Of a stretch of DNA of 64,000 bases, positions 9,707-18,283 are shown piece by piece. The DNA is from Chitinophaga sp. sic0106. GTDB lineage: Bacteria; Bacteroidota; Bacteroidia; Chitinophagales; Chitinophagaceae. The position numbers and the translations under genes were made by a program. The stretch is from the NCBI RefSeq assembly GCF_019219075.1, contig NZ_JAHUWJ010000013.1, forward strand, positions 62,001 to 126,000. Direction: 5' to 3'. The notes beneath the pieces were generated by a model. That model searched no databases, was not told the DNA's origin, and saw only the letters and a list, made by a program, of their open reading frames with translations. Each line of letters starts with the position of its first letter. Positions within the stretch are counted from its first letter, which is position 1.

Positions 9707-9991
9707 CTATTCTTCGTCCTCGTCCTCCAAATCATCGGCATCAATCGTGAGCACAACCCGCTCAATGTAGAGTGTTCCAATGAGTGGTTTGAATTTCTTC
9801 CGCATCAGGTCGAACAGTTCAGCAGGGGCTTTATCCCGCTGGTAGTAAAAATCGAATGTATCCGCCGGCACACCTATTTCGGCTGCGATATCCGTATGGG
9901 TAAGGGTTTGACCAGCGTCCTGCGCGCGCTCGATCAGTCTGTCGATAGTTAAGGGAAAGACCTCCAGTACATTCTCTTTTTTCTTTCTCAT
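9707..9991 (-). CDS. Small HTH-like protein of unknown function
   Basis: 94 residues, convergent with the M1 peptidase (5 bp between the stop codons). The stretch 'LTHTDIAAEIGVPADTFDFY' (about residues 30-50) reads like a helix-turn-helix of the XRE or Cro type, and the C-terminus is strongly acidic ('DADDLEDEDEE'). The N-terminus begins with a Lys-rich patch. It may be a small DNA-binding regulator. I do not recognise a named family. Coding is supported by good composition and a clean ATG at 9991. Confidence 0.6.
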   Translation of the reverse strand: MRKKKENVLEVFPLTIDRLIERAQDAGQTLTHTDIAAEIGVPADTFDFYYQRDKAPAELFDLMRKKFKPLIGTLYIERVVLTIDADDLEDEDEE

Positions 9992-10083
9992 ATTAAGGGT
10001 CAGGCTTAGAAGTTGGGAATAGTAGTAAACATATGCGATTAAATATAGGGAAACTCATCCAAACAATCAGAAAAAGCTTATCG

Positions 10084-10118
10084 CAAAAAATAAAAGGGTG
10101 TCTTTTTACGGACACCCT
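10084..10118 (-). terminator. Intrinsic terminator of the second susCD operon
   Basis: An 8-bp stem (AGGGTGTC / GACACCCT at 10095-10102 and 10111-10118) is followed, reading the minus strand, by a T-rich tail (10094 down to 10084). It lies 8 bp beyond the stop codon of the SusD gene at 10126. Confidence 0.8.
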
Positions 10119-10125
10119 CTTACGT

Positions 10126-11817
10126 TTAATTACCTTTTCCAAAATCAGGTGCTGACTTATCATACCAAATCCGCTGTGAACTCAGGGTCTGCAAATCCTG
10201 GGCATTGGGCGTGAATCCCTGCTGCTGCATCGCAGTATTCCAGTTAACGCGGTTTACCTCTCCCGGGTCGGTGAGCCAGAAGCGGCGAGGGATCAGCTCA
10301 TTGAATGTTTCCCGGGCATAGTACGTGGAATTATTTTTGGGATACCCTGTTCTTCTGCAAAAAACATAGGCCTCATTGGGCTGCCGATACATGCCCAAAA
10401 ACTGCTGCACATATATTCTCTCCAGGTCATTTACCCCATTAAACTTAACATCCGGCTGATTGAGATAGGCATTGATCTCCGTGAGGCCTGCACCCGTATA
10501 GGCTACTGTAGAACCAGCGGCTATCGCAATGGCATTCATGGTTTGAATGGAAGAAGTGATGCCCTTCTTATACCAGTCTTCCGCCGAGCCTTTGGTGTCT
10601 ACTCCTCCTGCATATCCTTTCTGTATAAATTCAGCGATATAAAAGCAGGTTTCTGCGTAGGTAACCGGTACATCCATAAAGTTACCGGTGGCCTGGTTTA
10701 GTTTGGGAGAGAAGAATTTGCGGTTAATCGGCGAGATCAGGTTGTATTTAGTATACTGACTTACGATAAACCCATTACTGATGTAACCCGCCACGGCAGG
10801 GTTAGTGGTCCAGTCGGCCGGGCCGCCCTGGAACTGAATCAGCGGGTCAGCGGGATTAATAAACGCCGGCAATGTTACATTGTACTTTGTCAGCGTATCC
10901 TTGTAAGCCCCTACGAGGTCGTTGGGCTCAAAGTATACCGGCAACCGGGGATCATTGCTTTTTTTCAGGAAAGCCATGATAGACGTAGTAGCATAGCGGC
11001 GACTACGGTAATCAATATCCGCACTTGTGCCGAAAGGAGTGAAAGTTGTATTGAGGTACTTTACCTGCGCATCATCTGCATTAATAGGTCCTGTGGCATC
11101 TTTCATCACTTCCTGGAAGATGGCCTGGCATTTTGCCTTATCCGCGTTTTCTAACCTGGCGGCTATACGAAGTTTAAGGGTATTGGCCAGCTTGATCCAT
11201 TTTGCCCAGTCGCCCTGATAAAATATATCATTAACGCCATAGGTCACCTGGGTAGGCAGCGTATTATCCGCCAGTACTTTGATGGCATTATCCAGCTGCG
11301 ACAACCAGGTGTTCATCAGCGTCTGCTGCTCGTCGTATACCGGGTTGTACTTTGCGTCGTAACGCCCGCGGACGGCTTCAGTATAAGGAATGGAGCCATT
11401 CATGTCCGTCACCTTCAAACCGTGCAGTACCTGTAATACATATGTTACCTGTGCAATTTTCTGGTATTCGTTCTTGTTGGCCATAGCATCTACCTGTTTC
11501 CTGATTTCAAACAAATTGGGCAGGATTTGCAGGTAGTAATTATTATAGCGTGTGTTGACATTATTGGTGATTTCATACGGGCTGGAGGTTACATGCTGGG
11601 TAAAACGCATCAGCTGCTCCATACTTTCCCATACCCACTCGGTACCCTGGTAGGTCACTATTTTATCTTCCACGTAGCTCAGCAAAAATTTCACATCCGG
11701 CTTTGATACCAGGCTGGGGTCCGTATTGATATCCCCAAAGTTTTTCGTACAGGCGTTGCTACCCAGCAATGCCAGTAACAAGGCGGCTTTTATATATTTT
11801 GGAACGATTTGTTTCAT
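10126..11817 (-). CDS. SusD/RagB family outer-membrane lipoprotein (SusD_2-like)
   Basis: 563 residues. The lipoprotein signal ends in 'LLGSNAC' with Cys23, followed by 'TKNFGDINTDPS', the hallmark start of the SusD-like_2 group. The rest is the helical substrate-capture fold, with 'VLHGLKVTDMNGSIPYTEA' typical of this group. It lies 25 bp downstream of the SusC gene 11843-15277 and ends in an intrinsic terminator. It should sit on the cell surface as the lid of that SusC channel. Nothing nearby names the ligand. This group often pairs with peptide or oligosaccharide importers. Confidence 0.92.
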   Translation of the reverse strand: MKQIVPKYIKAALLLALLGSNACTKNFGDINTDPSLVSKPDVKFLLSYVEDKIVTYQGTEWVWESMEQLMRFTQHVTSSPYEITNNVNTRYNNYYLQILPNLFEIRKQVDAMANKNEYQKIAQVTYVLQVLHGLKVTDMNGSIPYTEAVRGRYDAKYNPVYDEQQTLMNTWLSQLDNAIKVLADNTLPTQVTYGVNDIFYQGDWAKWIKLANTLKLRIAARLENADKAKCQAIFQEVMKDATGPINADDAQVKYLNTTFTPFGTSADIDYRSRRYATTSIMAFLKKSNDPRLPVYFEPNDLVGAYKDTLTKYNVTLPAFINPADPLIQFQGGPADWTTNPAVAGYISNGFIVSQYTKYNLISPINRKFFSPKLNQATGNFMDVPVTYAETCFYIAEFIQKGYAGGVDTKGSAEDWYKKGITSSIQTMNAIAIAAGSTVAYTGAGLTEINAYLNQPDVKFNGVNDLERIYVQQFLGMYRQPNEAYVFCRRTGYPKNNSTYYARETFNELIPRRFWLTDPGEVNRVNWNTAMQQQGFTPNAQDLQTLSSQRIWYDKSAPDFGKGN

Positions 11818-11842
11818 GATTTGTCGTTTTTGATGATAGCAA

Positions 11843-14800
11843 TTAGAATCCTATCCTGATAGTACCTGCTATTGAGCGAACCATCGGCAGAAATCCTTCT
11901 TCCCCGGAGAAAGCAGTGTTGTTAGAGTTGTTAGATGCCGGGTTATAGTTATACGGCAGTGAATTGTACAGGTATAACAGGTCGCGCCCAACGATAGCCA
12001 CACTCAGGTTGTTCAGCATCAGCTTTTTGCAGAGTGCCGGTGAAAACTGGTAGGCCAGCGACACCTGGCGCAGGGAGATCCAGGAATTTTTCTTGATCCA
12101 GTAATCTGAAACACCCGTGGAAGAAGAGCCGTAACGATAATAGAACTGCGGCGCATGCGTTGGCTCCACATATCCTTTTTCATAAGCCTGCTGGTAGGTA
12201 AGGCCGCCTACATTTACCTGAGAACCATCCGGCAGCGTTACCATCTGGCCTTTTGCGAACACACCGTCCGGAATGATACCATCATCATAGGTTTGATTAT
12301 CATACTTACTGGTCCATGTTATACCGCCATGATCTGCATCTCTCCCAGCCAGTGTATTAGGCAACACACCCGTATGGGTACCATACCGGTAGGTGAGCAG
12401 TACAAAGTCGCCGCCGATTTTAGCATCCAGCAATACATTTAGCGACAGATTTTTATACTTGAAAGTGTTGTTCCATCCACCGCGGAATTTCGCATTAATA
12501 TCCCCTACATCCTGCAGGGTATTACTACGGGCAGGGAATCCGGCACGGGCATCGGAGCGCCACGCCAGTTCTACTTTTCCGTTGTTAGGGTCCGCTATCG
12601 GATTACCATTGGCATCGGTAGCCTGGTACTTTTTAGATTGAATGGTGGTGCGCAGGGTGCCATAGGATTTACCTACAATCGCCCAGGTGCTGATCTCTCC
12701 GATGTTTGCTTTCAGGTCATATTCTGTTCTGTCGGTGTAAAGGGATTTGATCAGGTTTCTGTTAAAGGAATAATTCACGCTGGTAGTCCATTCGAAATTG
12801 GTGGTTTTCACCGGTGTGGCATCCACCATTAGCTCCAGCCCTCTGTTCTGGATATTTCCGGCATTGATGATGATCCCTTCCAGCCCGGTTTCCGGAGGAG
12901 TGCCGATGTCGAGGATCTGGTCTTTGGTGTTATCCTGGTATACAGAGAAATCAAATCCTAACCTGTTTTTAAGGAAGCGCATTTCCAGGCCCAGCTCCTT
13001 CGCTATTTTACGCTGTGGTTTCAAACCTGGCACAATCGCGATGAACTTACCGGTTAACGGGTCCGGGTAGCGGCTGTAGGTAGATATTGGCAGGTCCTGC
13101 CCGTTGGACATCGTATATCCGTTGAATGCAAAACCCGGGTTGATGGTAAACGGATCGGTATCGCTACCTAAGCCGGCAATATTGCCTCTCAGCTTACCGA
13201 AGGTGATCCATTCCGGCATCTTAAAGGTTTCAGAAAACAGCCAGGAGGCGCTGACAGCCGGATAGGCGTAGAAGTGATTTCCTGTGCCGTCGGTGTAGGT
13301 GAGTGCAGAGGACCAGTCGCCACGGAAAGTTCCCTGCAGGAACAGCTGATTTCTCCACGAGAGGTCCACGCTTGCGTAGATGGAATTGAAGGCTTTCCTG
13401 TTTTTCACCCCACCTTCTGCTTTTGGCTTCTCTACAGAGTTAGCGAGGAAATAGTTGCCGGGATAGCTGAGTCCACCAACGGTTTCACTGTAATTATAAG
13501 TGGTTTGGAAACGTTGTGTTTCGCCGCCAATGTAACCGCTGAGGTCCAGGTCTTTGGTGAGGGTTTTATTCACTGTCATCATCCATTTCAGGAAGTAGCT
13601 TTCCTTGCTGGTATGTCCCAGGCCATATAGTCCGCCTGCAAAATTCTGACCCTGTCCCAACTCCTTGTTTTCGTTGCGGGTGTACAGGTTATTCACATTT
13701 CCTTCCAGTACCATTTTGGCCCATGGCGTAAGGGTAGCGGTAAGGGCTACACGACCACGGATTGTTTGTTCATTCTGGAGATATTCGTTTTCGAAGAGAT
13801 TGAACCAAAAGCGGGATTCCGGCACTTTGTTCGGTTCGTTTGGATCGGCAGGATTAGGTGCCCCGCCAAAGATGCTGGTATATTTATCCTGTTGCATCCA
13901 GTATTTGGTATCGTAGTTACGCGGCAGCAGCCAGGTAAACAGTTTACCGAAGTTATAGGAAGCGAAAGCATCCAGGCCACCGAGTCGGGGTGGATTCTTA
14001 CCGCTGAAATAGGTGTAGTTGGCACTAACATCGGCGCTGAGAAATTTGTTGAGGGTATGTGTAACGCGGGCTTCCACACTATTTTTCAGCATGCTGTTAT
14101 TGCGCACGATGCCTTCGCTGGAGTTGCGGGTATAAGACACGCGGAAGGTGGAGCGGTCGTTCCCTCCGTCGATGGCCACATTGGTGGTGGAGCCACGACC
14201 GGTCTGGAAGGCATCGAGGAAGTTATTGGGTTGTGCTACGTAGCGGGTGGTGGTGCCGTCGTAGTTGATAACTTCCTGTCCGTTCAGGCGGGGCCCCCAG
14301 TTTTCCAGCTCACGGCCAATCCCGCGATCGATGTAGGGCTTACCGCTGGAGGGGTCTATGGGAAATACTTTCGTACGCCAGTTATCGGTAGGCAGGTAGT
14401 TAGGGTCGCGGTTATCTGTAAAGAATGCGCCTACGGTTCCGCCGCCGAATTCATTTTGAAAATCGGGTCCGGCATAAGGTTTAAACACGTTGAATGTCTG
14501 ACTAACGTTAATGCCTAAACCTTTTCTTTCCTTACCTTTTTTGGTAGTGATCAGCACCACCCCGTTGATGGCCCGGGAGCCGTACAGGGCAGCTGCGGAG
14601 GAGCCTTTGAGTACCGTAACCGTTTCAAAGTCTTCCATGTTAAGGTTCTTGAGGTCGTTACCGAAGTCGCGGCCTGTACCGTTGAAGGTGCCATCATCCA
14701 TGATTACCCCATCGATTACAAATATGGGCTGGTTATTATTTCCCAGGGTAGAGTTACCGCGGATAACAATTTTAGTACTACCGAAGAGGCCACCGGCGCC

Positions 14801-15277
14801 CTGATCGATCTGCACGCCGGCTACTTTTCCCTGCAGGGCATTGACCGGGTTTACTTCGTTGGTAACGGCGAGGTCGGCCCCTTTGATTTCTGTGGCAGCG
14901 AAGCCGAGGCTCTTTTTAGCTTTGGTGATGCCCAGCGCGGTAACCAGTACTTCGCCCAGTTGTTTGTTGTCGTCCGCCATGGTCACGTTAATGGTGGTTT
15001 GACCTTTTACGGGAATTTCCTGACGCAGGAAACCGATGGCATTGAATACGAGGGTGCCGTCACTGGCGACGGTGATGGTGTAGGTACCCTCGCCGTCCGT
15101 AATACTGCCGGCTTTGGTGCCTTTTGCCAGTACGGTTACGCCGGGCAATACTTCTCCTTTGGGAGAGGTTACTTTACCGGTGACTTTAATGTTTTGTGCT
15201 GATAGCAGGTAGCTGCAACATAGGAAAAGGTACAAAAACAATACCCCGCGCTTGCAGCAGTGTCGACATGTCCACAT
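11843..15277 (-). CDS. SusC/RagA family TonB-linked outer-membrane transporter
   Basis: 1144 residues: signal segment (about 10-27, ending 'LLSAQ'), carboxypeptidase-D-regulatory-like domain (about 30-105; 'KVTGKVTSPKGEVLPGVTV'), TonB plug (about 106-235; 'LGEVLVTALGITKAKKS', 'VFVIDGVIMDD', 'VLKGSSAAALYGSRAINGVV') and a large barrel to the end. Unlike the other two SusC proteins here it has no STN domain, which agrees with the absence of a FecR/sigma pair beside it. It is cotranscribed with the SusD gene downstream. It imports an unidentified large ligand, powered by TonB. Confidence 0.93.
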   Translation of the reverse strand: MWTCRHCCKRGVLFLYLFLCCSYLLSAQNIKVTGKVTSPKGEVLPGVTVLAKGTKAGSITDGEGTYTITVASDGTLVFNAIGFLRQEIPVKGQTTINVTMADDNKQLGEVLVTALGITKAKKSLGFAATEIKGADLAVTNEVNPVNALQGKVAGVQIDQGAGGLFGSTKIVIRGNSTLGNNNQPIFVIDGVIMDDGTFNGTGRDFGNDLKNLNMEDFETVTVLKGSSAAALYGSRAINGVVLITTKKGKERKGLGINVSQTFNVFKPYAGPDFQNEFGGGTVGAFFTDNRDPNYLPTDNWRTKVFPIDPSSGKPYIDRGIGRELENWGPRLNGQEVINYDGTTTRYVAQPNNFLDAFQTGRGSTTNVAIDGGNDRSTFRVSYTRNSSEGIVRNNSMLKNSVEARVTHTLNKFLSADVSANYTYFSGKNPPRLGGLDAFASYNFGKLFTWLLPRNYDTKYWMQQDKYTSIFGGAPNPADPNEPNKVPESRFWFNLFENEYLQNEQTIRGRVALTATLTPWAKMVLEGNVNNLYTRNENKELGQGQNFAGGLYGLGHTSKESYFLKWMMTVNKTLTKDLDLSGYIGGETQRFQTTYNYSETVGGLSYPGNYFLANSVEKPKAEGGVKNRKAFNSIYASVDLSWRNQLFLQGTFRGDWSSALTYTDGTGNHFYAYPAVSASWLFSETFKMPEWITFGKLRGNIAGLGSDTDPFTINPGFAFNGYTMSNGQDLPISTYSRYPDPLTGKFIAIVPGLKPQRKIAKELGLEMRFLKNRLGFDFSVYQDNTKDQILDIGTPPETGLEGIIINAGNIQNRGLELMVDATPVKTTNFEWTTSVNYSFNRNLIKSLYTDRTEYDLKANIGEISTWAIVGKSYGTLRTTIQSKKYQATDANGNPIADPNNGKVELAWRSDARAGFPARSNTLQDVGDINAKFRGGWNNTFKYKNLSLNVLLDAKIGGDFVLLTYRYGTHTGVLPNTLAGRDADHGGITWTSKYDNQTYDDGIIPDGVFAKGQMVTLPDGSQVNVGGLTYQQAYEKGYVEPTHAPQFYYRYGSSSTGVSDYWIKKNSWISLRQVSLAYQFSPALCKKLMLNNLSVAIVGRDLLYLYNSLPYNYNPASNNSNNTAFSGEEGFLPMVRSIAGTIRIGF

Positions 15278-15536
15278 ACGTTCTGATTTTAGAGGTTGAT
15301 AATTAGTGATTGCTATAAATTGATTGATGTTTTGCGTGCGATTGAATAATTGGTTGATTACAGGGATTGATGATTGCCTGGTGACTAAAACGATTTATGT
15401 GATAAATTGTTCAACTGTGATACGAATAAATGCAAATTCGTAGTTATACAAATACAGTTGAGAGCGGAGTTGAGCAGAGTTGCGGATTCTTATCCTGTCC
15501 TTTTCTCAGCCATTGATATTCAGGAAGCACTTTTAG
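15278..15536. other. Upstream region of susC (no gene seen)
   Basis: A+T-rich spacer before the minus-strand SusC start at 15277. It presumably carries the susCD promoter, but I could not find a convincing TAnnTTTG element on the minus strand. No coding signal is seen apart from the remnant that begins at 15537. Confidence 0.4.
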
Positions 15537-15644
15537 GAGATAAACATCCGGGCGAACTACCTGGTAGATCCGAATGGTAAGATTATCGCGAAGAATTTAC
15601 GTGGAGAGGAGTTGCAGCCGGCGTTGGAAAGGCTATTGAAATAG
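15537..15644 (+). pseudogene. Remnant of a TlpA-type thioredoxin gene (C-terminus only)
   Basis: A 35-codon plus-strand fragment ends at the stop codon 15642-15644. It contains 'INIRANYLVDPNGKIIAKNL' followed by 'RGEEL', which matches the last strand and helix of TlpA/AhpC-TSA disulfide reductases of Bacteroidota. An in-frame stop at 15534-15536 closes it upstream, and the CXXC active-site half of the gene is missing. A good terminator follows 14 bp later. It is a relic of a deleted gene, probably once the last gene of a plus-strand operon, and is not functional. Confidence 0.7.
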
Positions 15645-15658
15645 TAACTATTATGGAG

Positions 15659-15689
15659 GGCGGCGCTGCTAAAGCGTCGCCATTTTTTT
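15659..15689 (+). terminator. Intrinsic terminator after the TlpA remnant
   Basis: A 9-bp stem (15659-15667 with 15673-15681, one G-T pair), loop GCTAA, then seven T residues (15683-15689). It probably served the lost TlpA gene. Confidence 0.8.
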
Positions 15690-15746
15690 AGCAGTTTCTA
15701 TTTGAAAACCGGACTGCTGTAATGACTCCGTGTATCAGGATAAACC

Positions 15747-16700
15747 TTATTCATTTTTTATTGTAGAATCTTTTTTCACGCCTATTTTATAGTCATCATC
15801 TGTAATCCCACCCACTCCTTTCGGTTTCTTTGTTTTGGGTTGTTCTGTTGTAGGCGCTGCCGGGGGAAGTGTTGCCGGAGGTGGGGCCACCGGATCTGCC
15901 ATGGGTTCGGTCTGTTCCACAGCAGGGGTATCTATAGTTTGTGGCGCCATCTGGATGGTGTCCGGATGGAACAGCAGGGAATCTATAGGTACGGACATAC
16001 GTATAGCCGGCAGGGTGATAATATTATCCGGGTCAACGGAGAAAGAATCCTCGTTGGGAACGATCAATGTTTTCTGTGGTACAGACCGGGACGGTGCTGC
16101 AGGCAGCACCGGTTGTTTGGTGTGAAGCGTAAGCATGAAAGAACCCGCCACTGCGGCCGCGGCGGCGCTGGCGAGACTGATCCAGCCGCCGGTAGTGATC
16201 TTACCGAATATGCGGGCTATCTTGGATTTATCAACCTCTTCGGCATGGGTAGGTTGTTTTGATTGGCTGGTAAGATCAGGTATTTCGGAGGAGTTAGCGG
16301 CGGAAGCAACAGCTTCAGCTTCTTTAATACCGGTCATATTCGGCGTGTTTGCGCCTTCCGTCATCTGCGGAGTATCCGCATCTCCAGGTATTTGGAGCGT
16401 ACCCTCATCAACAGGGCTCTGTGGTGCATCCCCACTAACAGACACCTGCGGTGCATTCTCATCAGCAGTCATCTGCGGAGCATCCGCATCAACAGTCACT
16501 TGCGGTGCATCCGCTCCATCAGTCATCTGCGTCCTATCCTCGTCTTCCTTATGTTCCGGTATATCCATACCATCCGCACTATCCCCCATTGCATCCATCT
16601 GCACGGCAATAGCTGCCCAGATGCTGTCCGCCATATCTGGAACAGGCACCTGGCTGAGCAATGTCGCCATTAACTTTTCGGATGGTCTGGGTGAATTCAC
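15747..16700 (-). CDS. Repeat-containing single-pass membrane protein, probable anti-sigma factor
   Basis: 317 residues; no named family recognised. A conserved-looking N-terminus (1-40, 'LLSQVPVPDMADSIWAAIAV') is followed by eight copies of a nine-residue repeat (about 55-126, consensus D-A-P-Q-x-T-x-D-A), a basic stretch, one membrane helix (about 172-192), and a Pro-rich outer part ending 'GVGGITDDDYKIGVKKDST'. Its ATG overlaps the last base of the sigma gene stop codon (shared base 16700), so the two are translationally coupled. This size, topology and coupling are typical of anti-sigma factors, which hold the sigma factor at the membrane. That role is inferred. Confidence 0.7.
   Translation of the reverse strand: MNSPRPSEKLMATLLSQVPVPDMADSIWAAIAVQMDAMGDSADGMDIPEHKEDEDRTQMTDGADAPQVTVDADAPQMTADENAPQVSVSGDAPQSPVDEGTLQIPGDADTPQMTEGANTPNMTGIKEAEAVASAANSSEIPDLTSQSKQPTHAEEVDKSKIARIFGKITTGGWISLASAAAAAVAGSFMLTLHTKQPVLPAAPSRSVPQKTLIVPNEDSFSVDPDNIITLPAIRMSVPIDSLLFHPDTIQMAPQTIDTPAVEQTEPMADPVAPPPATLPPAAPTTEQPKTKKPKGVGGITDDDYKIGVKKDSTIKNE
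16323..16538 (-). repeat. 27-bp tandem repeat (8 copies) inside the anti-sigma-like gene
   Basis: Eight degenerate in-frame copies of a 27-bp unit encode nine-residue blocks such as 'DAPQVTVDA', 'DAPQMTADE', 'NAPQVSVSG' and 'DTPQMTEGA'. The outer copies are more diverged than the central ones. The result is an acidic, Thr/Pro-rich, probably unstructured spacer between the N-terminal domain and the membrane helix. Confidence 0.85.
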
Positions 16701-17140
16701 TATTTACTAATTACCGTTAATTTTTGCTGTAGTATTTTCCTTGCCTCGCTGAGATGCCACTTACTGGTACCTTCACTAATATTCAGGTGGGTGGCAATTT
16801 CCCGGTGCGTATATCCGTCGATGGCGTATAAAACAAACACCGCATGTGTGGCTGGTGGCAGTTGTCTGATAAGTTGTAATATTTCGGCAGCATCGTTTTT
16901 CTCCATCACGGTGTTTTGCACAAATGGTTCCTCAGCTGTATCCAGTTCCAGGTGACTGAAGCGGCTGCGTTGTTTGATATGGTCCAACGCTTCGTTAATG
17001 ATAATTCTTTTCAGCCAGCCGTGGATATTACCTTTGCTACCATCGAATGTATGCAGACTGCGAAACATTTTCACGAAGGATTGCCCTAATATATCTCCTG
17101 CTTCCTGTTCATCGGCGGCATATCGCATGGCAATAGCCAT
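16700..17140 (-). CDS. ECF sigma-70 factor, 5' end interrupted
   Basis: From the first in-frame ATG (17140) the product has 146 residues, with the second half of region 2 ('EAGDILGQSFVKMFRSLHTF') and region 4 ('LPPATHAVFVLYAIDGYTHR' then 'ISEGTSKWHLSEARKIL'). The same frame stays coding-like further upstream and includes the start of region 2 ('IIIVCRSGDRKAQEQLFRQL'). The natural-looking ATG at 17266 is separated from it by an in-frame TAA at codon 6 (17251-17249). Either translation begins at a non-standard codon (ATT at 17245 is one choice) or the gene carries a nonsense mutation. It is coupled by a one-base overlap to the membrane protein downstream. Confidence 0.75.
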   Translation of the reverse strand: MAIAMRYAADEQEAGDILGQSFVKMFRSLHTFDGSKGNIHGWLKRIIINEALDHIKQRSRFSHLELDTAEEPFVQNTVMEKNDAAEILQLIRQLPPATHAVFVLYAIDGYTHREIATHLNISEGTSKWHLSEARKILQQKLTVISK

Positions 17141-17266
17141 ACCAAACGCGTAGAGCTGTCTAAACAGCTGTTCCTGCGCTTTTCTGTCGCCACTCCGACA
17201 AACGATGATAATATTGTTTAAATCCTGTTCCAGATGTTCTTCAATCCTTTAATACAGTTTATTCAT
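17141..17266 (-). other. Upstream coding extension of the sigma factor with in-frame TAA
   Basis: In the sigma frame, codons 1-5 from ATG 17266 read MNKLY, codon 6 is TAA, and codons 7-42 give region 2.1-like sequence running straight into the protein that starts at 17140. No ATG, GTG or TTG lies between the TAA and 17140; only ATT, ATC or CTG could serve as starts. Confidence 0.7.
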
Positions 17267-17282
17267 TGGTTGCCTAACCTAA

Positions 17283-18104
17283 TTACCATTTCGCATTATT
17301 GACCTGCCTGGCCAATAGGGCGGTGGAAATAGCGCTGATATTCAACTTCTCTGTGCTGTCGAGCTCATTATAATACCAGATGTTATGATCTACCAGGTCG
17401 AGGATGCCGATAACGCCACCGGCAGTACTCAGTTCATAGCCAGACAGGACCTTCCAGGGGAGCTTCCCGCTTTTCCCATTGGACATTTCAGTTTTTTTAA
17501 TACTGAGTGGTTTTATGAAGATGGTGTCTGTCCCATTGGTGGCAAGGCCGCTGTCTTCCTGTTTGAACAGCCCAAAGGGATTCGTATCCTTGGTGATCTT
17601 ACGGTCGTAGAGGTTCGTCATCAGCACTTCCCAGTTGCGGCCTGCCTGCGCAGTATCCCCGCTGATTTTGGCCGAAAATACATATTCGTATTGCTGAACA
17701 ATACCAATACCATTAAGTATGCTTTTGCTGTTAAGCACTGAATATTCATGCCGCTTTTCTACTTCCAGCTCCGCTCCAAATACCTGTACGGTATTACTAC
17801 CGTCACTGATAGAGAACCTGAAACGGGCTTTTTCATTTTCCACTGTCTCGGCCTTTGATATTCCAAACTGGTTCAGTACCAGATTGTCCAGGAAAAACAG
17901 TTTCCCCCAACCAGGATATTTGATTTGCATACCTCTCTTAATACGGGATGTACTGTAATTGGCAAACGACATTTTATTTTTATGAGCACCGCTTACATGC
18001 TGCATAGTAGCCTGCTCGCGGAAGCGCTCCGGTACGGTCAGTTTCATGGAGGGCCCACAAGCTGCCAGGAAAAAGAGACCTAATAATAATAACCAGCTGT
18101 TCAT
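17283..18104 (-). CDS. Lipoprotein of unknown function
   Basis: 273 residues with a clear lipoprotein signal (1-16, lipobox 'LAAC', Cys16). The mature part is mixed alpha/beta with no family I recognise. It contains 'FRFSISDGSNTVQVFGAELE' and, near the C-terminus, 'GGVIGILDLVDHNIWY'. It lies immediately upstream of the interrupted sigma gene in the same direction (16 bp from stop to the ATG at 17266), so it probably shares that operon. It is divergent from the lipocalin-like gene at 18284. Confidence 0.7.
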   Translation of the reverse strand: MNSWLLLLGLFFLAACGPSMKLTVPERFREQATMQHVSGAHKNKMSFANYSTSRIKRGMQIKYPGWGKLFFLDNLVLNQFGISKAETVENEKARFRFSISDGSNTVQVFGAELEVEKRHEYSVLNSKSILNGIGIVQQYEYVFSAKISGDTAQAGRNWEVLMTNLYDRKITKDTNPFGLFKQEDSGLATNGTDTIFIKPLSIKKTEMSNGKSGKLPWKVLSGYELSTAGGVIGILDLVDHNIWYYNELDSTEKLNISAISTALLARQVNNAKW

Positions 18105-18193
18105 CTGATGCTAAAATCTTTTCAAGTCTAAAATAATATTAAACGGGAATTAAATGACTCCGTCTGTCAATAATACCTCTGAATTTTTCAAAG

Positions 18194-18239
18194 GGTTGGG
18201 TATCCCTGAAAAAAAATATTTTTCCGGAACTACCCAACC
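18194..18239. promoter_or_regulatory. Inverted repeat in a divergent intergenic region
   Basis: GGTTGGGTA (18194-18202) and TACCCAACC (18231-18239) form a perfect 9-bp inverted repeat with a 28-bp spacer, between the divergent genes starting at 18104 and 18284. A related half, GGTGGGTA, follows at about 18252. It could be an operator or a hairpin in the leader of the plus-strand gene. Confidence 0.35.
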
Positions 18240-18283
18240 ATTCCTTCTCTGAGGTGGGTATTACTGGTATATCAATTTAAAAG

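Noticed and set aside
13766..14518. Plus-strand open frame (250 codons) opposite SusC
   Set aside because: Antisense to the SusC plug and barrel region, no recognisable motif.
16323..16538. Tandem repeats considered as a CRISPR array
   Set aside because: The 27-bp units are contiguous without spacers, in frame, and encode a protein repeat.
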